From Candidatus Sigynarchaeota archaeon (GTDB lineage: Archaea > Asgardarchaeota > Lokiarchaeia > Sigynarchaeales > Sigynarchaeaceae), in the NCBI GenBank assembly GCA_030587525.1, contig JAUQYW010000156.1:1-12223 (forward strand): a stretch of 12,223 bases of DNA. The letters run 5' to 3'. The notes beneath the pieces are model-generated. The model was given only the letters and a program-made list of their open reading frames with translations. It did no database searches and was not told the origin of the DNA. Both the position numbers and the translations under genes were made by a program. Positions 6,760 through 12,223 of the stretch are shown here, in pieces. Every line of letters begins with the position of its first letter. The stretch's first letter is position 1.

Positions 6760-9744
6760 TTAAAATTCCTTGACAAGGTTGTGCTCAAAGTCGAGGGGGT
6801 TCTGCCAAGCCTTCTTCAATTTCAGCACCTCCGAGTTCAAGATGATATCGCCCTTCAACCCCTTGATTTCCAGGGATTTCACGCTCGTAACCTCCCCGAT
6901 TCGTGCATATATGCTACCAGCAAGGAGTTTTTCGAACTTGCTCTCCTTGCCTTTCTGAACTTCAACTATGATGCGACCATTCGATTCCGAGAACAGGATC
7001 AGGTCGTCTCGACGGCATGTATCCCCCGTAGGAACCTTGGAAAGATCGATCTTGGCTCCCAATTCCCCGGAAAAGCAAGTCTCGGCGAGGGCAACCCCGA
7101 TACCACCTTCGGAGCAATCATGTGCCGTCACAACAAGGTCATCCAGCATTGCTTGATGGAGTTTCTTGTAAGCTTCCTTGAACGTTGCTGGATCAACGCG
7201 GGGTACGATGTTGTTAGCATCTAGCTTTCCCAGCACTTCGAGATAATGCGAACCGCCAAGCTCGTCAGCCGTTGTCCCGATGATGTAGATTGCATTTCCC
7301 GCCTTTTTCAAGTAGGAGGTCTTTGCTTTCCGGATGTCGTCGCATTTTCCTATCGCAGAGATGAGTAACGTGGCCGGAATGGAAATGATCCCTGCATCGG
7401 TCTTGTATTCATTGTTCAAGCTGTCCTTCCCGGATATAAACGGCGTTCCGAAGGGGATGGAAATGTCCTTGCAAGCTTGGCAAGCAAGAACCAGCTTGCC
7501 CATTTGCACGGGGTCCCGGGGGTTACCCCAACAGAAATTGTCGAGCAACGCAAGATGTTCGGGATCTGCACCACAACAAATGGCATTCCTTATTGCTTCA
7601 TCGATACCCGATGCAGCCATCCAATACGGGTCGATATCCCCGAATTTCGGGTTCATTCCGTTGGATATCACCAGACCCTCGTACGATGCCTCGTCCGGTT
7701 TTATGACCGCACCATCCCCCGGGCCATCTTTTTTCACGCCTTGCAGGGGTTTTATCACGGTATTGCCTTGAACCTCGGAATCATACAGGCGAACGACCCA
7801 TTCCTTGCTGCAGACGTTCCAACTTCCCAGTATTTTCGCGAGGATATCCTCAAGGTTTTTAGGTGCTGGGAAATCTTTTTTCATCGCTTTTATTTCATGC
7901 CAGGTGGCATTGTTTGACGCCTTCGGGATCCCCCCATGCAGGAAGTCGATGTCGATCTCCCCCACGACCACGTCCTTGTATTTCAAGGTCAACTTCTTGT
8001 CGCCGGTGATCTGGCCGATTTTATAGACCCCGACATCCTCCGCTTCAAACACACGCTTGAATTCTTCATATTTCTCAGGTGGTACCGAAAATGCTTGTCG
8101 TTCCTGGGATTCCGATATCCAGATTTCCCACGGGAGAAGGCCTTGATATTTCAGCGGTACCTGGTCAAGTTGTATGATGCAACCGAGCCCCTCTGCCATT
8201 TCACCGAACGCTGATGAGAGCCCGCCACCACCGCAATCTTGAACGAAATTGTACAAGCCCTTGTCCCTCGCCTTGAACATTGCCTCCATGAACATTTGCT
8301 CCGTGATCGGGTCACCGATCTGCACGGGGTTTGATGTGGTATACTTGTCCATCTCGAGCGAAGCAAACGTCACTCCGTGGATGCCATCCCTCCCGGTTTT
8401 GCCACCGACAAACACGAGATAATCTTTCACTTGTGGCTTCTTGTCCTCGGAAGGTTTGCCCATGATGGTGCGAGGAATGATGCCAACGGTGCCGCAAAAC
8501 ACGAGAGGATTTCCAAGATACCGCTTGTCATAATAAATAGAGCCGTTAACCGTCGGGATGCCCATAGGATTGCCATATCCCCGGACCCCAGCAACCACGC
8601 CTTCCATAATCTTTCGCGGATGGATAACTCCCTCGGGAACCAATTTTTCTGGAAAATCGGGTTCTGCAAAGCAGAAAATATCCGTGTCTGCTACCGGTTT
8701 TGCCCCCATGCCCGCGGCTAAAACGTCTCGTATCACGCCACCAATGCCAGTCGCAGCACCACCGTATGGCTCCTTGGCAGATGGATGGTTGTGCGTCTCT
8801 GCCTTGAAACACGCATTGAATTTATCGTTGAATTTTATGATTCCCGCGTTGTCCTTGAATACTGAAACACAGATGTTTTTTTTACCCGAATTTTGAATGA
8901 TGGTTTGGGTCGCGCTGAATATCGTTGACTTGATCACGTTATCGATGGTTTCCGTTTTCTTCGCGTTTCCATCGACTTTTTCAAGAATAACCTTCCCCTT
9001 CAACGTCTTGTGAACGCAGTGCTCGCTCCATGTTTGAGCAAAGGTTTCCATCTCGATATCGCGAGGTTCACGCCCAATTTTGCGGTAATACTCTTGGATT
9101 TTTTTCATTTCCTCCAGGTTCAGGGCTAATAACCCTTTTTTCGATATCTCGATCAATTCCGCGTCATTGGCCTTGAGAAGCGGGATTTCTTGAACCAGCT
9201 CTGCCGGGTCTACTTCCTTGGAAATATTGTAATCGGGCAATTGAACCCCGCTTTTTGAGGAGAATGCAAATTCCACGATCGGGTTATGCAATGCTTTCGC
9301 GATCCCATCGATAATCTTCTTCTGGTCATTCCAGATCACGTGCACGTTGAATGCATGGAAGAAATCGCCGTTCGCGGCGTTGATTTTTAGGCCTAAATCC
9401 TTGACCGCAATCGACGCTGTGTGGCCGACATTGTCAGTCACGCCTGGCTTATACCCCGTGGTGATTGCAAAGGTGAAGTCCTTCCAAGGTAACTCATCGA
9501 TCGTGAATTCTTCCACGACGGGATCAATGAATAATGACCTGGCCATCGTCTCCAGGTCCGCATTAGATACCTCGGCGTCGATATAGTATCCTGTGACGAG
9601 TTTCACGCGCGAGATAGGCGCTGAAAATTGCCGGGCGAAGTTATCTTTGACACTCGTTTCTTTGCTTGTCATTCCCTTTGCTGATGTGAAAATGAAGATT
9701 TTATGACTCATGGAATCGGCCTTTCTAGCATGCTTGGTGATCAT
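6760..9744 (-). CDS. purL: Phosphoribosylformylglycinamidine synthase subunit PurL, large form with PurS-like N-terminal repeats
   Basis: The synthetase subunit of FGAM synthase, converting FGAR, ATP and ammonia to FGAM. At 994 residues it is much longer than the small PurL (about 700-760) that works with a separate PurS. The extra N-terminal part holds two PurS-like repeats: about 14-84, ending SLFIDPVVEEF (70-80), and about 88-162, with KPGVTDNVG (99-107) and ALHNPIVEF (151-159). The catalytic core follows: TWSEHCVHK (238-246, active-site H242), ETHNHPSAKEPYGGAATG (316-333), DCGGGGLSSAF (503-513) and, in the second half, SGKDSLNNEY (771-780) and HDCSEGGIGVALAE (885-898). The frame starts directly after the purC stop (TAAATG). 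An internal ATG at 9711 (M12, MSHKIFIF) has AGAAAGG eight bases upstream and better matches the family N-terminus, so the mature start may be 9711. No purS gene is present here, consistent with the built-in repeats. Confidence 0.97.
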   Translation of the reverse strand: MITKHARKADSMSHKIFIFTSAKGMTSKETSVKDNFARQFSAPISRVKLVTGYYIDAEVSNADLETMARSLFIDPVVEEFTIDELPWKDFTFAITTGYKPGVTDNVGHTASIAVKDLGLKINAANGDFFHAFNVHVIWNDQKKIIDGIAKALHNPIVEFAFSSKSGVQLPDYNISKEVDPAELVQEIPLLKANDAELIEISKKGLLALNLEEMKKIQEYYRKIGREPRDIEMETFAQTWSEHCVHKTLKGKVILEKVDGNAKKTETIDNVIKSTIFSATQTIIQNSGKKNICVSVFKDNAGIIKFNDKFNACFKAETHNHPSAKEPYGGAATGIGGVIRDVLAAGMGAKPVADTDIFCFAEPDFPEKLVPEGVIHPRKIMEGVVAGVRGYGNPMGIPTVNGSIYYDKRYLGNPLVFCGTVGIIPRTIMGKPSEDKKPQVKDYLVFVGGKTGRDGIHGVTFASLEMDKYTTSNPVQIGDPITEQMFMEAMFKARDKGLYNFVQDCGGGGLSSAFGEMAEGLGCIIQLDQVPLKYQGLLPWEIWISESQERQAFSVPPEKYEEFKRVFEAEDVGVYKIGQITGDKKLTLKYKDVVVGEIDIDFLHGGIPKASNNATWHEIKAMKKDFPAPKNLEDILAKILGSWNVCSKEWVVRLYDSEVQGNTVIKPLQGVKKDGPGDGAVIKPDEASYEGLVISNGMNPKFGDIDPYWMAASGIDEAIRNAICCGADPEHLALLDNFCWGNPRDPVQMGKLVLACQACKDISIPFGTPFISGKDSLNNEYKTDAGIISIPATLLISAIGKCDDIRKAKTSYLKKAGNAIYIIGTTADELGGSHYLEVLGKLDANNIVPRVDPATFKEAYKKLHQAMLDDLVVTAHDCSEGGIGVALAETCFSGELGAKIDLSKVPTGDTCRRDDLILFSESNGRIIVEVQKGKESKFEKLLAGSIYARIGEVTSVKSLEIKGLKGDIILNSEVLKLKKAWQNPLDFEHNLVKEF

Positions 9745-10734
9745 TTACTTGATGTATCCAAGTTCCTTCAATTTATTCTCGATTCTTGAAACGGGGTGTT
9801 TATCCTCGGAGATGGTCGTGTAATCGAATTTTTGTCCAGTGACGAGTTCATAATTTTTGATATATTTCATGCAGAGCGAGATCTTCACGGCATCATCAAC
9901 GATAGGAATGGGCCCATCACCCGTGAAATTTTTTTCCTTGCGAAGCCAATCACGCACGAATTCCTTGTCAAGAACATCCGGATCCCTTCCCGCAGTAAAT
10001 AGCGGCTCGTATGTCTTTGCCATCCAGAACCGGCTTGAATCCGGGGTGTGGATCTCGTCGATGATCGTGACGTTCCCTTTCTGGTCCAACCCGAACTCGT
10101 ATTTCGTGTCAACGAGAATCAAACCGTTTTTCTTAGCGATCTCGGTTCCCTTCTTGAATAACTTGTGCGTGTATTCCTCGACTTGCAAGTAAATATCTTT
10201 CGGTACGATTTCCTTGGAAAGAATCATTTCCCGGGAAATCTCCTCATCATGTGTTCCTTTCTCCGCTTTCGTGCTTGGAGTTATGACAGGTTCGTCAAGC
10301 TGTTGATTCTTCACGAGGTTAGGAGGAAAATTAATTCCGGAGATTGATTTCTTCGGGTCTTTTTCGTAGGCACGCCAAGCAGATCCTGTAATGTACCCGC
10401 GGATCACCATCTCGACAGCGAGCGGCTTGCATTCCTTCGTGATCATAACGTTCGGATCGGGCACGGTAAGCACGTGGTTCGGAACCAATTTCTTGGTTTT
10501 TTCAAACCAGAATGCCGTGGTCATATTAAGCACTTGACCTTTAAAGGGTATGGTCGTGATGATGCGATCAAAAGCGGAGAGCCTGTCTGTCGCGATTATG
10601 ATACGTTTATCCTTCGAAATATAGTTATCACGTACCTTTCCTTGATAAAAGCCCTCAAAGTAGTTTTTAAAGTTGGTTTCGTGAATAAGGAAATCTTTTT
10701 GCAAGATTAGCTTGATTTTCGCGTCGATATCCAT
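9745..10734 (-). CDS. purC: Phosphoribosylaminoimidazole-succinocarboxamide synthase (SAICAR synthase), long form
   Basis: Joins CAIR and aspartate with ATP to give SAICAR in purine synthesis (cytosol). Family motifs are clear: the glycine-rich loop YQGKVRDNY (30-38), DRLSAFD (50-56), VIRGYITGSAW (110-120), TPSTKAEKGTHDEEIS (152-167), LVDTKYEFG (207-215) and DEIHTPDSSRFW (226-237). At 329 residues it belongs to the longer form seen in many bacteria and in eukaryotes, rather than the roughly 240-residue form common in archaea. The start ATG is preceded by AAGGTGATT on the minus strand, a strong Shine-Dalgarno match. It is the first gene of the purC-purL-purQ unit, and its stop abuts the purL start. 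A TATA-like box lies about 75-85 bases upstream. Confidence 0.97.
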   Translation of the reverse strand: MDIDAKIKLILQKDFLIHETNFKNYFEGFYQGKVRDNYISKDKRIIIATDRLSAFDRIITTIPFKGQVLNMTTAFWFEKTKKLVPNHVLTVPDPNVMITKECKPLAVEMVIRGYITGSAWRAYEKDPKKSISGINFPPNLVKNQQLDEPVITPSTKAEKGTHDEEISREMILSKEIVPKDIYLQVEEYTHKLFKKGTEIAKKNGLILVDTKYEFGLDQKGNVTIIDEIHTPDSSRFWMAKTYEPLFTAGRDPDVLDKEFVRDWLRKEKNFTGDGPIPIVDDAVKISLCMKYIKNYELVTGQKFDYTTISEDKHPVSRIENKLKELGYIK

Positions 10735-10736
10735 GC

Positions 10737-10745
10737 AATCACCTT
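10737..10745 (-). promoter_or_regulatory. Ribosome binding site of purC
   Basis: AAGGTGATT on the minus strand is complementary to the archaeal 16S 3' end and lies just before the ATG at 10734; it decides the start. Confidence 0.75.
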
Positions 10746-10806
10746 GAAAATCGAAATGTAATGATCCTATATCACGGGCAACGACAATGCTGGACTATTT
10801 TATTAG

Positions 10807-10818
10807 TTTATAATAAAT
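10807..10818 (-). promoter_or_regulatory. TATA-like promoter of the purine operon
   Basis: The minus strand reads AATTTATTATAAAC here, a good archaeal TATA box. Initiation about 25 bases downstream would be near 10785, giving a leader of about 50 bases before purC. No purine riboswitch core is recognisable in that leader. Confidence 0.5.
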
Positions 10819-10831
10819 TTCTCAGTATCAA

Positions 10832-10845
10832 GGTCGACCACGACC
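10832..10845. repeat. Inverted repeat GGTCG-ACCA-CGACC upstream of the purC promoter
   Basis: Five-bp arms with a four-base spacer (10832-10836 and 10841-10845), about 15 bases upstream of the purC TATA box. It could be a regulator binding site; arms this short can also occur by chance. Confidence 0.3.
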
Positions 10846-10856
10846 GTACATAAAGC

Positions 10857-10872
10857 AAGTTGTTAACAATTT
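10857..10872. repeat. 16-bp palindrome centred on TTGTTAACAA
   Basis: TTGTTAACAA (10860-10869) is perfectly palindromic, and AA/TT flanks extend it to 16 bases with one mismatched pair. Located about 40 bases upstream of the purC TATA box, it is the best candidate operator or activator site in the divergent region. Confidence 0.4.
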
Positions 10873-10885
10873 AATATTCTTGTAT

Positions 10886-10998
10886 GCCCGGTACGTTCAA
10901 CAATCTTTATCTAAAGCGGTTTAGATGTACAGCTTAAGGCAAAGTGCGTGGAAGTATTTTCGTCATCAAAACCCCTTTAATCTACAATAATACCGGGC
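10886..10998. other. Structured intergenic element: long-range 8-bp pairing enclosing a 7-bp hairpin
   Basis: GCCCGGTA (10886-10893) and TACCGGGC (10991-10998) are perfect reverse complements 97 bases apart. Inside them ATCTAAA (10909-10915) and TTTAGAT (10920-10926) form a perfect 7-bp stem with a GCGG loop. There is no plausible reading frame. It lies between the two divergent promoters. A minus-strand TATA-like TTTATAAT (11019-11026) is about 25 bases before the 10998 end, so a minus-strand small RNA starting at the outer stem is conceivable. It lacks tRNA arms and complete C/D boxes. Alternatively the repeats are protein sites. Confidence 0.35.
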
Positions 10999-11004
10999 GA
11001 CAAT

Positions 11005-11012
11005 GCGTACGC
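11005..11012. repeat. GCGTACGC palindrome next to a TATA box
   Basis: A perfect 8-bp palindrome ending eight bases before the TATA box of the small modifier gene, overlapping where BRE and TFB contacts are expected. It could be a regulatory site. Confidence 0.25.
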
Positions 11013-11020
11013 GCAAAGAT

Positions 11021-11028
11021 TATAAATA
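11021..11028 (+). promoter_or_regulatory. TATA box for the small modifier gene
   Basis: TATAAATA is a near-ideal archaeal TATA box. Initiation near 11050 would give a leader of about 30 bases before ATG 11081. Its reverse complement is also TATA-like, so it might fire in both directions. Confidence 0.6.
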
Positions 11029-11080
11029 TTGATTTTGATGTTCAACTAGAAAATAATAAACAAAATGGAACGTGAATCAC

Positions 11081-11296
11081 ATGGAAAAATCATCCCTCGT
11101 ACATGACATCGTCCAAGAAACACAATTTAAGGCAATCAGGGTCAACAAGAAACAGACCGTCGCAGAATTATTGAAAGATTTGAACCTTGAAGATGCGTTC
11201 CTGGCCGTTCTCGTTGATGGCGTTAAAGCAGATTTAAATGATGAAATAAACGAGAACCAAAAGATCATAATTTTGCCGAAGATTGCCGGTGGTTAA
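11081..11296 (+). CDS. Ubiquitin-like small modifier / sulfur carrier (SAMP, ThiS/MoaD family)
   Basis: A 71-residue beta-grasp protein ending ILPKIAGG. The C-terminal Gly-Gly, flush with the stop codon, is the part adenylated by E1-like enzymes in this family. The protein is then either joined to lysines of target proteins (SAMPylation) or carries sulfur for molybdopterin, thiamine or tRNA thiolation. Other family signs are QTVAELLKDLNL (29-40, the first helix), AVLVDGVKAD (42-51) and the phrase ENQKIIILP before the tail. The N-terminus is a little longer than in a minimal ThiS or MoaD. ATG 11081 is chosen because GTGA (11072-11075) sits five bases before it as a ribosome binding site. The GTG within that site could serve as an alternative start adding three residues. 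It lies 51 bases before RNase Z on the same strand. Which of the family roles applies cannot be told from sequence; no E1-like gene is in the window. Confidence 0.9.
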   Translation: MEKSSLVHDIVQETQFKAIRVNKKQTVAELLKDLNLEDAFLAVLVDGVKADLNDEINENQKIIILPKIAGG

Positions 11297-11303
11297 ACCC
11301 AAT

Positions 11304-11326
11304 CTTTAAATTTCTCCCTCTTTTTT
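11304..11326 (+). promoter_or_regulatory. TATA-like box and T6 run between modifier gene and RNase Z
   Basis: CTTTAAATTT (11304-11313) resembles a TATA box whose initiation point, near 11332, would lie about 15 bases before the RNase Z start. A T6 run (11321-11326) could end the upstream transcript. Together they suggest RNase Z has its own promoter, although read-through is possible. Confidence 0.35.
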
Positions 11327-11347
11327 ACTTTCCTAGCGTGAACATCC

Positions 11348-12223
11348 GTGCGGATTATTTTCCTAGGTACTGCAGCTACCATTAGCTCTGCAAAAGCTCG
11401 CTTGCAAAGCATATTGTTCCAGCTCGACGACGGCGAGCTTATACTATTCGACACGGGGGAGGATGTCCAGCGAGCATTCGAAGATGCAAGAATCAAGATG
11501 AACAAACCCCTTACGATATTCATAACGCATTTACATGGAGATCACGTCATTGGTCTTCCAGGATTGCTCTTCAGGCTTGGCTTGTTGAACCGCACAAAAG
11601 ATGTCGAGATTTTTGGCCCTCATGGCTTGTTCTTTTACCTTTTAGCTCATCGAATCACGGTTGGATTGGTCACTGACTATAAGATAATTGTGAAAGAGAT
11701 TGACGTCACGAACAAAATGCTCCTGGAATATCCACCAATGAACAGGGAATCCTCGTTAGAAGATCTAGAAAAGAATACCAAGAAGGAAATGATCACGGAT
11801 GGCTTAATCAAGGAATCCAAGAATTATTCAGTTATCGCCTTGAATGCCGACCACACGACAAATCAAAGCTTTTCATTCATATATAAGGAACATCCTCGTG
11901 CGGGAAGATTTGACCCGGAACGAGCAATCGCTTTAAATATACCGCGCGGTCACCTATGGGGTAAAATGCAAGATGGCCAAACCATTACCATGAAAGACGG
12001 TCGTACCATAGATCCTTTCAAGGAGGGGGTTGTAGGTCCTCCACGTAAAGGCCGCTCGATCATTCTATCTGGAGATACGAGACCTTCTATCGAGATTTCG
12101 AACTATATCAAGAGTAACCCTATCGATGTCTTGATACATGAAGCGACATACACGGATGAGTTCAAGGCCATGGCAATAGAACGAAAGCATTCAACGATTG
12201 GCGAAGCTTGTGCAATTGCGAAG
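11348..12223 (+). CDS. rnz: Ribonuclease Z (tRNA 3' endonuclease), 3' end cut by the window
   Basis: A metallo-beta-lactamase-fold endonuclease that removes 3' trailers from precursor tRNAs. The visible 292 residues contain nearly the whole enzyme. Zinc ligand motif HLHGDH is at 61-66 (H61, H63, D65, H66), with H169 in NADHT, D243 in SGDTRP (241-246), HEATY (264-268) and H281 in KHSTIGEA (280-287). The stretch IPRGHLWGKMQDGQ (198-211) and DGRTIDP match the segment before the GDTRP motif in RNase Z proteins. Family length is about 300-320 residues, so only the last few are missing. The start is GTG 11348 (MRIIFLGTAATISSAKAR, the usual N-terminus). An in-frame TGA at 11339-11341 excludes a longer protein, and GTGA at 11338-11341 gives a ribosome binding site six bases upstream. 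A charged segment (about 130-157) between strands is longer than I would expect. Confidence 0.96.
   Translation, partial: MRIIFLGTAATISSAKARLQSILFQLDDGELILFDTGEDVQRAFEDARIKMNKPLTIFITHLHGDHVIGLPGLLFRLGLLNRTKDVEIFGPHGLFFYLLAHRITVGLVTDYKIIVKEIDVTNKMLLEYPPMNRESSLEDLEKNTKKEMITDGLIKESKNYSVIALNADHTTNQSFSFIYKEHPRAGRFDPERAIALNIPRGHLWGKMQDGQTITMKDGRTIDPFKEGVVGPPRKGRSIILSGDTRPSIEISNYIKSNPIDVLIHEATYTDEFKAMAIERKHSTIGEACAIAK

Noticed and set aside
6640..7224. A 194-codon plus-strand frame across the purQ start and the purL end
   Set aside because: It is antisense to two clearly functional genes and shows no family features.
10960..10972. A C-box-like TGATGA on the minus strand, suggesting a C/D guide RNA
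   Set aside because: No CTGA D box lies at a proper distance and the box is not flanked by a terminal stem of the right spacing.
10886..10998. tRNA with an 8-bp acceptor-like stem
   Set aside because: The outer pairing resembles an acceptor stem, but neither strand has a D arm, a T loop of the GTTCRAN type or a recognisable anticodon arm, even allowing an intron.
11065..11106. A 13-codon frame (ATG at 11065) just ahead of the modifier gene
   Set aside because: It overlaps the modifier start in another frame and has no recognisable product; the ATG lies within the leader by chance.
11293..11523. A 76-codon minus-strand frame at the start of rnz
   Set aside because: It is antisense to the conserved RNase Z N-terminus and lacks any coding signal of its own.
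1..12223. CRISPR array, insertion sequence or prophage
   Set aside because: No regularly spaced direct repeats, transposase, integrase or phage structural motifs are visible; all large frames are cellular genes.

Overview
The window looks archaeal. It carries a double-ring Cdc48/VAT unfoldase, an archaeal-type small heat shock protein, a two-domain HTH regulator resembling the Pyrococcus heat-shock regulator Phr, a SAMP/ThiS/MoaD-like small modifier ending in Gly-Gly, TATA-like boxes, and ribosome binding sites with a GGTGA core. Base composition is middling and genes are packed on both strands. I cannot name the lineage from sequence alone. The large PurL and long PurC are atypical for many archaea, so an Asgard-type or otherwise gene-exchanging archaeon is a guess only. 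I see no insertion sequence, CRISPR array, rRNA or tRNA.

Region 1 (1-3724, + strand) is a protein quality-control block: hsp20 (frame open to the left edge), then cdc48, then a Phr-like repressor gene, each separated by about 40 bases. A hairpin with a T run closes it. In Pyrococcus furiosus the known Phr targets are hsp20, an AAA+ ATPase gene and phr itself, so the order here may be that heat-shock regulon collapsed into one locus (inference).

Region 2 (3725-5952, + strand) is a two-gene unit with overlapping start and stop. A 183-residue coiled-coil protein with one C-terminal membrane anchor is followed by a 508-residue soluble protein I do not recognise, which ends in a winged-helix-like part. 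This is the least explained part of the window.

Region 3 (5953-10734, - strand) is a purine operon, purC-purL-purQ, with intergenic gaps of 0 and 15 bases. It encodes SAICAR synthase and the two FGAM synthase subunits. PurL is the large form with two PurS-like repeats at its N-terminus, which accounts for the absence of a purS gene.

Region 4 (10735-11080) is a 346-base divergent intergenic region with a promoter facing each way and several inverted repeats. These include a perfect 7-bp hairpin inside an 8-bp long-range pairing, which could be operators or an unannotated small RNA.

Region 5 (11081-12223, + strand) holds the small beta-grasp modifier gene and then RNase Z, which matures tRNA 3' ends. 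RNase Z starts at a GTG and runs off the right edge.
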